Positions 35,374 through 45,000 are shown, numbered from the stretch's first letter. The stretch is DNA of 56,962 bases from Sphingobacteriia bacterium (GCA_004294135.1 RDZY01000023.1:1-56962), one strand, 5' to 3'. The notes: generated by a model from the sequence alone, not told the origin. Made by a program: numbers and translations.

Positions 35374-35777
35374 TTTGGTTGATTTATTTTAAATTTTTAT
35401 TTACATTTTGTTTAACTGGAAAAGTAATAAAGTACGCCTGGTTCTTAAATAATTGCTGAGTTGTGCACTCGCCTATATTTTAGGCTTCACAACGCCATAT
35501 TAATATAAGAAATAACTGCACCCTAAAATAACTTTTTATTCTTGAACACATTAATTCACATGTTGAACAAAGCAGATTTTTAAGACCCTCAGTGAATCAT
35601 TTTGCATACAAGAACCGCTTGAAAATATTTACTAACAAACAACTTGTTGATGCTATATAAATAGTGGGTTGGGATGAAAAAAACTCCCCGATAATTTACG
35701 GGTTTCGTTCAATATTAGACTGTATTGCTGTTGCTGTACTGCCAACGAAGTCTAAGTTATATGAGGCTGGGCTTGGG
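35374..35777. other. 404-bp non-coding gap with an imperfect hairpin
   Basis: No open reading frame of note is present. GTTGTG (35460-35465) pairs with CACAAC (35488-35493), and inside it GCCTA (35471-35475) pairs with TAGGC (35481-35485), giving a bulged hairpin. TGAGGCT at 35762-35768 is the inverse of AGCCTCA at 36509-36515 on the other side of the protease gene. Confidence 0.4.
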
Positions 35778-36473
35778 TTATTTTGTATAATTTTTTACAA
35801 AGCTTTCAAAATCTGGTAATTTTTTGTTCTCATAAATTTCAACAAATTGCGAAAACTGAATATAGCCATATTTGTATGGATCTGATGAAAGCTCTTGGTA
35901 GTGCTTGGTGATATATTCTTTAAAGTTTTCTTTCTCAGGTACCGGGTTTTTTAAATTAGCAAGTATCTTTTTTGCATAGGAATAACATGCTTTTAATTGA
36001 TCCTTACTGTCTGTTGTTCGCCAATACAAAATGGCAAAAATATTAGCGTCATACTCACTATCATAAGCATTGTCAAATTTTTTTCCTACACTAATAGAAA
36101 TAGAATGCCCCATTTCGTGAACCACATAAAAGCCATTGAAAAATAAGCCAAAAACTTTTTTACCTTCAGTTTCCCCTCCCGAAACTTCTGCGAAAAATTT
36201 CTTCTGTGGTTCAATTACTTCTTGCCACAATGGAAGATTTATTGTATCATTTTCAATATATATTAAGTATGGAGAAGTATTTTTAACGACTACATTGTTA
36301 CGCAATTTAATAGCTGCATTTGCATGGTGAATTTTAGTTGTCATTTGCTTGACTATTTTATAAGCATCTGCCACTAAAGCGGTTTGGTCGTTGTAAGTTG
36401 AAAACCATTTATTTTGTGCATTTGTGTATGTAATGGTAGAAATAGTCAATAGAAATGTAATGATGTTTTTCAT
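35778..36473 (-). CDS. Secreted HExxH metalloprotease-like protein
   Basis: The 231-residue product has a signal peptide (MKNIITFLLTISTITYTNA). It carries a zinc-protease motif HEMGHS at about residues 118-123, and SEYDANIFAILYWR about 20 residues later, whose Glu could be the third ligand as in gluzincins. No named family is recognised. It is 5'-flanked by a 205-bp leader region shared with pheT and 3'-flanked by a long gap, and a 7-bp inverted repeat brackets it. Confidence 0.7.
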   Translation of the reverse strand: MKNIITFLLTISTITYTNAQNKWFSTYNDQTALVADAYKIVKQMTTKIHHANAAIKLRNNVVVKNTSPYLIYIENDTINLPLWQEVIEPQKKFFAEVSGGETEGKKVFGLFFNGFYVVHEMGHSISISVGKKFDNAYDSEYDANIFAILYWRTTDSKDQLKACYSYAKKILANLKNPVPEKENFKEYITKHYQELSSDPYKYGYIQFSQFVEIYENKKLPDFESFVKNYTK

Positions 36474-36508
36474 TTTATCTATATTTTAATTAAAGTTGTT
36501 ATGTCGTT

Positions 36509-36515
36509 AGCCTCA
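36509..36515. repeat. AGCCTCA, inverse of TGAGGCT at 35762-35768
   Basis: The 7-bp inverted pair brackets the HExxH protease gene. The surrounding words GTTATATGAGGCT (left) and GTTATGTCGTTAGCCTC (right) are similar. This may mark a mobile cassette boundary, but 7 bp is short. Confidence 0.25.
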
Positions 36516-36650
36516 CTACTAATAGTTAAATATACAGCAGTACAAAATAATTATCAAAAATATCACCCACTGTTTTCTATTACCCGTCTACCTCTTCCAC
36601 CATCCATCATCAACAGTGAACGGTCTTCCCCCTCTCTCCTCCTTTTTCCC

Positions 36651-36658
36651 TAAATTTG
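36651..36658 (+). promoter_or_regulatory. Promoter -7 box of the pheT block
   Basis: TAAATTTG fits TAnnTTTG and lies 20 bp before the pheT ATG. No clear TTTG -33 element is seen at the right spacing. Confidence 0.5.
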
Positions 36659-36678
36659 CCGACTAACAGCGCAGTAAA

Positions 36679-39093
36679 ATGACTATAAGTTACCATTGGT
36701 TAAGCAACTATTTACCCGAAATAATAGAGCCCACCACATTGTCTAAAATATTGACTTCCATCGGCCTCGAAGTTGAAAGCTTAACCTATTATGAAAAAAT
36801 AAAAGGATCACTGGCTGGTGTTGTTATTGGCGAGGTAGTAGATTGCCAACCCCATCCCAATGCCGATAAACTCAAACTTACCCTAGTAAATATTGGTACC
36901 ACCACCCCGCTTAAAGTGGTTTGTGGCGCTGCCAATATTGCCTTTGGTCAAAAAGTAGTGGTGGCTACCGTTGGTGCTACCATCTACCCCACCACTGGCG
37001 ATCCTCTCACCATGAAACTCGCTAAAATAAGAGGCGAAGAAAGTCAAGGCATGATCTGCGCCGAAGATGAACTCGGAATGGGCTTTAGTCACGATGGCAT
37101 TCTTGTTCTTCCCCAAAACTCCATTCCTGGCACACCTGCCAGTGAATATTTTAAGCCTTACAGCGACTGGATTTTTGAAATTGGCCTCACACCCAACCGC
37201 ATGGATGCCATGAGTCATATGGGTGTTGCTAGAGATATTTGCGCTTACCTCAGCCATCACCAGAAAGAATGCAGCATTAAATCTCCTTTCAACAAGATTT
37301 TTAAAGTTGACAATACCTCAAACCCCATCAAAGTATCAGTTGAAAATACCACAGATTGCCCTCGCTATTCAGGCCTCACCATCAGCGGCGTTACGGTAGG
37401 CCCTTCTCCAGAATGGTTGGTGAACCAACTCACCGCCATCGGCGTGCGCAGCATCAATAATATTGTTGATATTACCAATTTCATTCTACACGAAACTGGT
37501 CAACCACTCCACGCTTTTGATTTGGCCGCTATTGCGGGACAAGAAATTATTGTTAAGAACCTGCCCGCCGATTCCCTTTTTACCACTTTAGATGATAAAG
37601 AAAGAAAATTGTATGCGGATGACCTCATGATTTGCAATGCCACCGATGGAATGTGCATTGCTGGTGTTTTTGGCGGTATCAACAGCGGTATCAACACCCG
37701 TACCAAAGCTATTTTTTTAGAAAGTGCTTGCTTTAACGCCACCAGTATCCGCAAAACATCTTTGCGTCACGGTTTGAGAACCGATGCCGCCACCCGTTTC
37801 GAAAAAGGAATTGATATTTCCAATTCCGTAAATGTGCTGAAACGCGCAGCACTGCTGATTAAAGAACTCGCCGGCGGAGAAATTTCTAGTGAGATCACCG
37901 ATATTTATCCCAACCCAAAACCTAGGGTTACCGTATCCATAAAAAACCATTACCTCAAAAAATTAAGTGGCAAAAACTACCACGCTGATAAAGTAAAAAG
38001 AATTCTTACTGCACTGGGTTTTAATATTGTAAAAGAAGGATTAGATGAATTGATGGTTGAAGTGCCTTATAGCAAACCAGATATCAGCATTCCCGCCGAT
38101 CTGGTAGAAGAAATATTGCGCATTGATGGGCTCGATAATGTTGCCATCCCATCTAGGATCAGTATCAGCCCCGCCGTAGAAAACTTGGGCATTAAAGAAA
38201 ACCTCCGTGAGAAAATTTCCAATTTTTTAGTCGGCAAAGGCTTTACAGAAATCCTTACCAACTCCATTACCAACAGCAAATATTATGATGAAGCCGAATC
38301 CGTTTCCTTGGTTAAAATGATCAATAACCTCAGCGCAGATCTGGATGCAATGCGCCCTTCCATGCTAGAAACTGGCCTCGAAACCATTGCTTATAATATC
38401 AACCGAAGACAAAATAACCTCCAGTTGTTTGAATTTGGAAAAACCTACCTCACAGCAGAAACAGGTTTTATAGAGACGGAACATTTTAGCTTATTAACTA
38501 CCGGTAATTTACAAGAACAAGGCTGGAGAACAAAAACTGCTCCTCACGACTTTTATGCAATGAAGGGATTGGCATCTGCCATTCTTCAGTGGTGCGGTCT
38601 TGCTAAAATAAAGTTTGAAGAAAACCTCGAAACTCCCAATACTTGCACTGTTTTCGCAGAACGCAAAGCCATAGCAACCATTGTAACGGTTGCAACTTCC
38701 AAACTAAAGCAATTCGATATTAAACAGCCCGTTTACCAGCTTAATATTCCTTTTGAACCCCTGTTACAAGCAGTGGCACAAAAGAAAATAGTGTACAAAG
38801 AAGTCAATAAATTTCCGCTAGTACAGCGAGATCTGGCACTGGTAGTGAATAAATCAACCCCTTTTGCAGCCATTGAAAAAGCGGTTCAACAATTGAATAT
38901 AAAAAAGTTGCAGCAGGTTCATTTGTTCGATGTTTTTGAAAGCGATAAATTGGGGGCTGATAAAAAATCAATGGCAGTAAATTTCACCTTCGCCGATGAT
39001 GCTAAAACACTTACCGACACTGAGATTGATGGTATGATGAACAAGCTAATTCAGTGTTTTGAGAAAGAAATAAATGCGGAAATCAGAAAATAA
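36679..39093 (+). CDS. pheT: Phenylalanine-tRNA ligase beta subunit
   Basis: PheT forms the (alpha-beta)2 enzyme with PheS, which is not in the window. The 804 residues include the B1 domain (YHWLSNYLPE), the tRNA-binding EMAP-like domain (GVVIGEVVDCQPHPNADKLKLTLV), the B3/B4 editing region (RYSGLTISGVTVGPSPEWL, NIVDITNFILHETGQPLHAFD), B5 and the C-terminal ferredoxin-like anticodon-binding domain (FPLVQRDLALVVNK). Length is normal. It heads the plus-strand block with a coiled-coil gene and zapA. Confidence 0.97.
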   Translation: MTISYHWLSNYLPEIIEPTTLSKILTSIGLEVESLTYYEKIKGSLAGVVIGEVVDCQPHPNADKLKLTLVNIGTTTPLKVVCGAANIAFGQKVVVATVGATIYPTTGDPLTMKLAKIRGEESQGMICAEDELGMGFSHDGILVLPQNSIPGTPASEYFKPYSDWIFEIGLTPNRMDAMSHMGVARDICAYLSHHQKECSIKSPFNKIFKVDNTSNPIKVSVENTTDCPRYSGLTISGVTVGPSPEWLVNQLTAIGVRSINNIVDITNFILHETGQPLHAFDLAAIAGQEIIVKNLPADSLFTTLDDKERKLYADDLMICNATDGMCIAGVFGGINSGINTRTKAIFLESACFNATSIRKTSLRHGLRTDAATRFEKGIDISNSVNVLKRAALLIKELAGGEISSEITDIYPNPKPRVTVSIKNHYLKKLSGKNYHADKVKRILTALGFNIVKEGLDELMVEVPYSKPDISIPADLVEEILRIDGLDNVAIPSRISISPAVENLGIKENLREKISNFLVGKGFTEILTNSITNSKYYDEAESVSLVKMINNLSADLDAMRPSMLETGLETIAYNINRRQNNLQLFEFGKTYLTAETGFIETEHFSLLTTGNLQEQGWRTKTAPHDFYAMKGLASAILQWCGLAKIKFEENLETPNTCTVFAERKAIATIVTVATSKLKQFDIKQPVYQLNIPFEPLLQAVAQKKIVYKEVNKFPLVQRDLALVVNKSTPFAAIEKAVQQLNIKKLQQVHLFDVFESDKLGADKKSMAVNFTFADDAKTLTDTEIDGMMNKLIQCFEKEINAEIRK

Positions 39094-39110
39094 GCCCTTA
39101 ATTTTCAACC

Positions 39111-39401
39111 ATGGTGGTATTGAATGAATCTATTGCTCAATTACAGGAGAAAATACAACTCCTCTTGAAAGCCTATAAATCTATTCAAAAAGAAAACCAG
39201 CAGCTTCAAAAAGAAGCAGTTGCACTGCAACAACAGCAAGCGTTGGGAAAACAAACACTTGCACAATTAGAACAACAACTGGCTGCTGCACAATTATCTG
39301 GTGGGGGTATTAGCAGTGATGCTGAAAAACAGAAACTTCAGCAAAAAATAGACGCTTACCTAAAGGAAATTGACAAATGCATTGCGTTGTTACACGCTTA
39401 A
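39111..39401 (+). CDS. Short coiled-coil protein upstream of zapA
   Basis: The 96-residue protein is a nearly continuous coiled coil with Gln-rich heptads (IAQLQEKIQLLLKAYKSIQ, LQKEAVALQQQQALGKQTL), a GGGISSD break and a second helix. It lies 17 bp after pheT and 12 bp before zapA. In gene order and form it resembles the cell-division-linked coiled-coil proteins that pair with ZapA, such as ZapB, but there is no motif to prove that. Confidence 0.7.
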   Translation: MVVLNESIAQLQEKIQLLLKAYKSIQKENQQLQKEAVALQQQQALGKQTLAQLEQQLAAAQLSGGGISSDAEKQKLQQKIDAYLKEIDKCIALLHA

Positions 39402-39413
39402 TTAAGTTGACTT

Positions 39414-39707
39414 ATGCCCGAATTAATCCCCATAAATATTGTTGTTGCAGACCGCAGTTATCGACTCAAAATTGAGCCGACAGACGAAGAGCAAGTCCGC
39501 AAAACCGCCCTACTGATCAACGATAAGATCAATGAATTCAAAACCCATTTCGCGGGTAAGGACATACAGGACTATATTGCCATGGTTCTACTCTGGTTTG
39601 CTACCCAACAAAAAGAAAACAGCCATTCAGTCCTGCTTACACAAGACGCAGCTCAGCAAATTACCGATCTCACTAAATTGATTGACAAAGCACTTACCGA
39701 AATCTAA
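39414..39707 (+). CDS. zapA: Cell division protein ZapA
   Basis: ZapA binds FtsZ and bundles Z-ring filaments. The 97-residue protein has the ZapA start (IPINIVVADRSYRLKIEPTDEEQVRKTALLINDKI, only partly quoted: SYRLKIEPTDEEQVRKTA) followed by the helix with DYIAMVLLWFATQQKENS. It follows the coiled-coil gene and precedes rny by 101 bp, a gene order common in Bacteroidota. Confidence 0.9.
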   Translation: MPELIPINIVVADRSYRLKIEPTDEEQVRKTALLINDKINEFKTHFAGKDIQDYIAMVLLWFATQQKENSHSVLLTQDAAQQITDLTKLIDKALTEI

Positions 39708-39808
39708 AATCTTCTTGTTATCTTCGTATCAAATCATTACTTATTATTATAAAATGAGATGTGATAAGATAAATAGGATTGTGAACAATTTAAAACCTTG
39801 CCAAAATC

Positions 39809-41374
39809 ATGGATTCAGGAATATTATTAGTCATATCAGCCGCAATAGCCCTTATTGTAGGAGTTGTAGCTGGTAGGTTTATTTTCGCCAAAAACACCAA
39901 AAAACAACTGGAAGACGCCGAATACCAGTCGCAAAACATCATAAAAGAAGCAGAATTAAGGGCCGAGACCATAAAAAAAGAAAAGCAACTCGAAGCCAAA
40001 GAGCGTTTTGTACAGTTGAAGAGCGATCACGATCGTGAAGTGCTTGATAGGAACCGAAAAATGGGCGAAGCGGAGAACCGCGTCAAACAAAAAGAGACCA
40101 CCATCAACCAGAAAGAAGCTTCTTTGGAAAAACAATCCAAAGAAAACGAAGCCATTAAGGAGAACCTAAATCGCCAGATTGAACTGGTGAACCAGAAAAG
40201 AACCGAATTGGAGAAACACCAAGAAGAACATATTCGTAAGTTGGAAAAAGTGGCTGGATTAAGTGCAGAAGACGCCAAATCCCAACTCATTGAAAGCATG
40301 AAGCAGGAAGCCCATACACAGGCACTTTCTCTGCAGCAAGAAATTATTGAAGACGCCAAGTTGAAAGCCAATAAAGAAGCGCGTAAAATTGTAATCCAAA
40401 GTATTCAACGAACCGCTGCTGAACAAACCATTGAGAATACAGTTACCGTTTTCAACCTAGAAACAGATGAGATCAAAGGGCAGATTATTGGCCGCGAAGG
40501 TCGTAATATCCGCGCCATTGAAGCTGCTACTGGGGTAGATCTGATTGTAGATGATACGCCAGAAGCCATCATCCTATCTTCATTCGACCCATTGAGAAGA
40601 GAAATAGCTCGCTTAAGCTTACAGCGATTGGTTTCTGATGGTCGAATTCACCCTGCTCGTATTGAAGAAGTGGTGGAGAAAACCCGTCGCCAATTAGAAG
40701 AACAAGTAATGGAGATTGGAGAACGCACCGTTATTGAAATGGGCATTCACGGCCTCCACAAAGAACTGATTAGAATTGTAGGTAAAATGCGTTTCCGTTC
40801 TTCTTATGGGCAGAATTTGCTGATGCACAGTCGCGAGACTGCCAACCTCTGCGGAATTATGGCTGCTGAACTGGGCATGAACCCCAAACTGGCCAAAAGA
40901 GCTGGATTACTCCATGATATAGGTAAAGTACCCGATGAAGAAACAGAATTGAGTCACGCCCTCCTCGGTGCTAAGCTAGCAGAGAAATATGGTGAAAACC
41001 CTGCTGTTATCAATGCAATTGGGGCTCACCACGATGAAATGGAAATGTTATACGTAATTTCTCCCATTGTACAAGCTTGTGACGCCATCAGCGGTGCTAG
41101 GCCTGGTGCTAGAAGAGAAATTATGCAGCAATACCTGCAAAGAATCAAGGATTTGGAGAACCTAGCCTTAGCTTATCAGGGTGTTGAAAAAGCTTATGCA
41201 ATTCAAGCGGGACGTGAGTTACGCGTAATTGTAGAAGCCGATAAAGTATCCGATGTTGACAGTGACAAGCTGAGTTTTGAAATTGCCCAGAAGATACAGA
41301 CTGAGATGACTTATCCCGGTCAAATTAAAGTAACAGTAATCAGAGAAAAAAGAGCGGTAAACGTAGCTAGATAG
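39809..41374 (+). CDS. rny: Ribonuclease Y
   Basis: RNase Y is a membrane-anchored endoribonuclease that starts mRNA decay. The 521 residues have an N-terminal membrane helix ([23 protein letters not shown]), a coiled coil (about 25-180), a KH domain ([23 protein letters not shown]) and an HD domain with [14 protein letters not shown]. Length matches the family. A palindrome and the rplS promoter follow directly. Confidence 0.97.
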   Translation: MDSGILLVISAAIALIVGVVAGRFIFAKNTKKQLEDAEYQSQNIIKEAELRAETIKKEKQLEAKERFVQLKSDHDREVLDRNRKMGEAENRVKQKETTINQKEASLEKQSKENEAIKENLNRQIELVNQKRTELEKHQEEHIRKLEKVAGLSAEDAKSQLIESMKQEAHTQALSLQQEIIEDAKLKANKEARKIVIQSIQRTAAEQTIENTVTVFNLETDEIKGQIIGREGRNIRAIEAATGVDLIVDDTPEAIILSSFDPLRREIARLSLQRLVSDGRIHPARIEEVVEKTRRQLEEQVMEIGERTVIEMGIHGLHKELIRIVGKMRFRSSYGQNLLMHSRETANLCGIMAAELGMNPKLAKRAGLLHDIGKVPDEETELSHALLGAKLAEKYGENPAVINAIGAHHDEMEMLYVISPIVQACDAISGARPGARREIMQQYLQRIKDLENLALAYQGVEKAYAIQAGRELRVIVEADKVSDVDSDKLSFEIAQKIQTEMTYPGQIKVTVIREKRAVNVAR

Positions 41375-41381
41375 AAAAAGA

Positions 41382-41421
41382 AGTTTCAAATTTGAAACTA
41401 TCAATTATTTGCTTACCTTTG
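41382..41421 (+). promoter_or_regulatory. rplS promoter with an 18-bp perfect palindrome
   Basis: TTTG (41391-41394) and TACCTTTG (41414-41421) are 19 bp apart, the canonical Bacteroidota promoter, and the ATG follows 21 bp later. AGTTTCAAATTTGAAACT (41382-41399) is a perfect 18-bp palindrome that covers the -33 element, so it may be a regulator site. Confidence 0.65.
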
Positions 41422-41442
41422 CCGTCCGCAAAAAACAACTAT

Positions 41443-41793
41443 ATGGACGCCGCAGTAAAATTTGTGCACGAACAACTGACCACAACAAAAGAACACCCTA
41501 AATTTAAAGCAGGTGACAACGTCACTGTGAATTATAAGATTGTAGAAGGTGGTAAAGAACGTATCCAGAGCTTTCGTGGAGATGTAATTAAATTACAAGG
41601 TACTGGTGCTACCGTATCTTTTACGGTACGTAAAATTTCTGATGGAATTGGTGTAGAACGTTTGTTCCCCATCCTTTCTCCCAATATCGATTCTATTCTA
41701 TTGAATAAGGTTGGTAAAGTACGCCGTGCTAAACTATTCTACTTGCGTGAGCGCAGTGGTAAGCGTGCACGTATTAAAGAAAAACGTTTCTAA
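41443..41793 (+). CDS. rplS: Ribosomal protein L19
   Basis: The 116-residue protein is a complete L19: KFKAGDNVTVNYKIVEGGKERIQ, FRGDVIKLQGTGATVSFTVR, VERLFPILSPNIDSI and the basic end VRRAKLFYLRERSGKRARIK. The frame is open upstream to 41392, but that part contains the promoter, and ATG 41443 gives the family's usual start (MDAAVKFVHEQL). Confidence 0.97.
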   Translation: MDAAVKFVHEQLTTTKEHPKFKAGDNVTVNYKIVEGGKERIQSFRGDVIKLQGTGATVSFTVRKISDGIGVERLFPILSPNIDSILLNKVGKVRRAKLFYLRERSGKRARIKEKRF

Positions 41794-41812
41794 TAAGTTT
41801 TATAAGTTACTG

Positions 41813-41843
41813 AACGTTCCGATAAAATCGGAACGTTTTTTTA
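41813..41843 (+). terminator. Rho-independent terminator after rplS
   Basis: AACGTTCCGAT (41813-41823), a loop of three A, and ATCGGAACGTT (41827-41837) form a perfect 11-bp stem followed by a T-run. Confidence 0.92.
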
Positions 41844-41882
41844 TGCCCTCCTAATTTTAGCATATATTTTATTTGTCGGGGG

Positions 41883-41890
41883 TAGATTTG
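41883..41890 (+). promoter_or_regulatory. Promoter -7 box of tatA-gatA
   Basis: TAGATTTG fits TAnnTTTG, 31 bp before the tatA ATG. A weak TTTTAG element is about 22 bp upstream. Confidence 0.5.
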
Positions 41891-41920
41891 TCCTAACTTC
41901 ACATCCTTAAAATAATCACT

Positions 41921-42109
41921 ATGGGTAACTTCGGCTTTCAAGAACTACTAATCATTGGTGTTGTAGTTTTAGTTTTATTTGGTGGTAGAAAAATTCCTGA
42001 ATTTATGAGGGGTTTGGGTAAGGGTATCCGTGAGTTTAATGATGCCAAAAATAATGTGAAGAAAGAACTAGAAGAAGGTATCAAAGAAAAAGACAGTACG
42101 CCTGCTTAA
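41921..42109 (+). CDS. tatA: Sec-independent protein translocase subunit TatA/TatE type
   Basis: The 62-residue protein has one membrane helix (ELLIIGVVVLVLFGGRKIPEF), the FGGRKIPE hinge and the amphipathic helix MRGLGKGIREFNDAKNNVKK. This is the TatA form that builds the Tat pore. The stop overlaps the gatA ATG by one base. Confidence 0.92.
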   Translation: MGNFGFQELLIIGVVVLVLFGGRKIPEFMRGLGKGIREFNDAKNNVKKELEEGIKEKDSTPA

Positions 42110-43545
42110 TGTTTCGCTTTAGCACTATTCAAGATTACCATACCGCATTACAGAACGGCCAAACCACCTGTGTGGAAGCCGTTCACTTTTATTTGAATGC
42201 CATTCACCAAAATGCTGGTCTCAACGCTTTCCTTACCATATATAAAGCAGAAGCACTTGCCAAAGCTGCAATACTAGATGCATCAAGAATGGCTGGCGAA
42301 CCCATTCAAGCCCTGCATGGTGTAATTGTGGGTTTAAAAGATGTGATCTGTTACAAAGACCATCCTGTTTCTGCCGCTTCTAAAATCTTAGCCAATTTCA
42401 GCGCTGTTTACAATGCTACTGCTACCCAACGTTTACTAGATGCTGGAGCTATTATTATCGGCCGCCAGAACTGTGATGAATTTGCCATGGGCAGCAGCAA
42501 CGAGAACTCCGCTTTTGGGGTAGTGAAAAACGCAGCCGATCATACCCGCGTTCCTGGTGGATCTTCTGGTGGATCTGCTGTTGCCATACAAGCTGGCCTT
42601 TGCATGATTAGCTTAGGTAGCGACACTGGCGGCTCCGTTCGCCAGCCCGCCGATTTCTGTGGTGTTATTGGCATGAAACCTTCTTACGGTAGAATTTCTC
42701 GTTACGGACTGATTGCCTATGCTTCTTCTTTTGATCAGATTGGCATTTTCTCGGCTTCCCTACAAGATGCTGCACTGGTATTGGAAACTATTGCTGGTGA
42801 AGACGATTTTGACAGTACTGTCTCCCAACGTCCTGTAGAAAAATATACCGCTGCTATTCAAACCAATCCCGAAAAAAAATACCGAATCGCTTATTTTAAA
42901 GAAGCACTAAACCATCCCGCTTTAGATACAGATATACAAAGACAAACCGCTGCTTTTATTCAAAAAATGATTCAAGCGGGACATACCGTGGAAGCAGTCG
43001 ATTTTTCCTTACTTAACTTTGTTGTGCCCACTTACTACGTGCTTACTACTGCCGAAGCCTCCAGTAATTTATCGCGTTTTGATGGGGTGCGTTACGGTCA
43101 CCGAACCAATCAAGAAAATATTGACCTTACCACGCTTTACAAAGCATCTAGGAGTGAAGGCTTTGGCGATGAAGTAAAAAGAAGAATTCTACTCGGCACT
43201 TTTGTATTAAGTGAGGGTTATTTTGATGCTTATTTTACCAAAGCACAGCAAGTGCGGAGGCTACTGAAAAATAAAACCGACGAAATTTTTGCTTCCTATG
43301 ATGCCATTATTTCTCCCACCGTTCCCGCCCCCGCCTTTAAAATAGGCGAGAAATCGAACGATCCTATTGAAATGTTCCTAGCCGATATTTATACAGTTTA
43401 TCCCAACCTAGTTGGCATTCCAGCCATTTCCATTCCGCTTTTTACACATCCCAATAATATGCCTTTTGGTCTGCAAGTAATGACCAAAGCTTTTGATGAA
43501 TTAACTTTGTTCCAAGTTTCGCAGCAGATGATGGAACTTAAATAG
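42109..43545 (+). CDS. gatA: Glutamyl-tRNA(Gln)/aspartyl-tRNA(Asn) amidotransferase subunit A
   Basis: GatA is the amidase subunit that releases ammonia from glutamine for the transamidation of mischarged tRNA. The Ser-cisSer-Lys triad is visible: Lys in HGVIVGLKDVICYKD, and Ser in PGGSSGGSAVAI and DTGGSVRQP. The end has PTVPAPAFKIG and the NMPFGLQVM segment. The 478 residues are normal. Subunits B and C are not in this window. Confidence 0.93.
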   Translation: MFRFSTIQDYHTALQNGQTTCVEAVHFYLNAIHQNAGLNAFLTIYKAEALAKAAILDASRMAGEPIQALHGVIVGLKDVICYKDHPVSAASKILANFSAVYNATATQRLLDAGAIIIGRQNCDEFAMGSSNENSAFGVVKNAADHTRVPGGSSGGSAVAIQAGLCMISLGSDTGGSVRQPADFCGVIGMKPSYGRISRYGLIAYASSFDQIGIFSASLQDAALVLETIAGEDDFDSTVSQRPVEKYTAAIQTNPEKKYRIAYFKEALNHPALDTDIQRQTAAFIQKMIQAGHTVEAVDFSLLNFVVPTYYVLTTAEASSNLSRFDGVRYGHRTNQENIDLTTLYKASRSEGFGDEVKRRILLGTFVLSEGYFDAYFTKAQQVRRLLKNKTDEIFASYDAIISPTVPAPAFKIGEKSNDPIEMFLADIYTVYPNLVGIPAISIPLFTHPNNMPFGLQVMTKAFDELTLFQVSQQMMELK

Positions 43546-43550
43546 CTACC

Positions 43551-44516
43551 ATGCGCATCTTATTCTTCATACTTATTACTACCAGCCTTTATGCGCAAAG
43601 CGATAGTAGTATGGACAAGCTTAATTTTAAATCACTCTTCAGAAATAAATTCGAAGCGGATAAACCCTATGCCGCACAACTCAATCCAAAAGCCATTTCT
43701 TTTGTGGACGAGTATATGCGGAAATATGGCAAATCACTCGAAAAAATGAAATCCTGGGGCAAACCCTATTTTGATTTGTACGATCAAATTCTAGCAATCT
43801 ATGGCATACCTAAAGAAATGAAATACCTAAGTGTAATTGAAAGCAGGTTAAATGCGGGTATTATTTCTTGGGCAGGTGCCGCTGGCCCTTGGCAACTGAT
43901 GGATTTTGAAGCCAAGCGCTTGGGGCTCCGTGTAAGTTTTCCAGATGAACGAATGGACTATATTAAAAGTACCCATGCTGCTGCTAGAATTATGCGCGAA
44001 CGCTTTGCTGAATTCAATGATTGGCTATTGGTAGTAGCTGCTTACAATGGCGGGGCAGGAAGGGTGCGGCAGGCTATTCGCAAAACGGGTACCAGAGATT
44101 TCTGGGAACTACAATACCATTTACCCGAAGAAACCCGTAACCACGTTAAAAAATTTATTGCCACTCATTATGTGATGGAAGGCGGCGGCGGGTGGACCAC
44201 CCTCACTGCCGCAGAAACCAAATATGCTAAAGAAAATACGCCCACCACAATTACCAACCTCAGCACTGAAGACGCTGCCAATACCACCACCATAGAAATA
44301 AGCGGACGATTTCATTCCTTAATTGTGGCCAATGAATTACTCATGGATATTAAGCAATTCACCCTATGGAATCCGGGCTTTGATAAAGTATTGGGGGAAG
44401 GCAAGAAATACAATTTCCGTTTAGAGAAATCCAAACTGCATTTATTCGAGGCCAAAAGAAACCAACTACTCGCAGCATCTATACGAGCATTAATAGAAGG
44501 TTCCCTTCCAAAATAA
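43551..44516 (+). CDS. Lytic transglycosylase (SLT/MltD-like)
   Basis: The 321-residue protein has a short signal peptide (MRILFFILITTSLYAQS). The SLT domain has the catalytic Glu in YLSVIESRLN, then SWAGAAGPWQLM and AAYNGGAGRVRQAI. These enzymes cleave peptidoglycan to 1,6-anhydromuramic acid products. No LysM domain is clear in the C-terminal third. It begins 5 bp after gatA. Confidence 0.9.
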   Translation: MRILFFILITTSLYAQSDSSMDKLNFKSLFRNKFEADKPYAAQLNPKAISFVDEYMRKYGKSLEKMKSWGKPYFDLYDQILAIYGIPKEMKYLSVIESRLNAGIISWAGAAGPWQLMDFEAKRLGLRVSFPDERMDYIKSTHAAARIMRERFAEFNDWLLVVAAYNGGAGRVRQAIRKTGTRDFWELQYHLPEETRNHVKKFIATHYVMEGGGGWTTLTAAETKYAKENTPTTITNLSTEDAANTTTIEISGRFHSLIVANELLMDIKQFTLWNPGFDKVLGEGKKYNFRLEKSKLHLFEAKRNQLLAASIRALIEGSLPK

Positions 44517-44526
44517 ATCACCCTAA

Positions 44527-45000
44527 TTAATTCACCGCCTTATCTGCGCAACAACTGCTGGCAAAAGCTTCTGGCTTGGCCTTGAACGCAAAACCCATAC
44601 CCAGAATATAACCCATGGCTTCACGCAGTGCGTCGTTGCTTTTGAACTGAGGATTGGTATTTATATCAGCATGCACTTCCATATCTACCCCATATTCAAT
44701 AAAAAGATTGCAGAGCTCATAAGCAATTTCAATGCTCTTGGCTACTTCTACCAACATCCTTTCTTTAATATGGTACTTTAGTTTGGTGCGCTCATTGTGG
44801 ATATACATAAAGCCCCCATTGTGCTCACGCAGAAAAACTATTACGGTGGCAAACTCTGTATCATCGCCTTTAACTTGACTATCAGTGCCGATGCACACTT
44901 TTAGTTTGGTACCTGCTGCTGTTTCTTTTTTGATGGCTTCTTCTACCGCATCTTTGATGGGTAAAACAATGTTTTCTCCATTGAATTTTCTCCAACGCAT
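44527..45000 (-). CDS. YkuK-like RNase-H-fold protein (DUF458)
   Basis: The 157-residue protein has the family features CIGTDSQVKGDDTEFATVIVFL, then VEVAKSIEIAYELCNLFIEYG and MEVHADINTNPQFKSNDALREA. The DUF458 family (B. subtilis YkuK) has a ribonuclease H-like fold of unknown function. It converges with the lytic transglycosylase gene. A polar Cys-Cys pair lies near the C-terminus (SSCCADKAVN). Confidence 0.85.
   Translation of the reverse strand: MRWRKFNGENIVLPIKDAVEEAIKKETAAGTKLKVCIGTDSQVKGDDTEFATVIVFLREHNGGFMYIHNERTKLKYHIKERMLVEVAKSIEIAYELCNLFIEYGVDMEVHADINTNPQFKSNDALREAMGYILGMGFAFKAKPEAFASSCCADKAVN

Noticed and set aside
35460..35493. Hairpin GTTGTG...CACAAC considered as an integron attC site
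   Set aside because: An attC has RYYYAAC at the start and GTTRRRY at the end. Here the order is reversed and GTTGTGC breaks the consensus, and no integrase is present.
39708..39808. Possible 6S RNA between zapA and rny
   Set aside because: The gap of 101 bp is too short for a typical 6S RNA, and no long imperfect hairpin with a central bubble is visible.
41392..41442. N-terminal extension of L19
   Set aside because: The extension covers the promoter TACCTTTG, and L19 homologs start at MDAAVKFVHEQ-like sequence.
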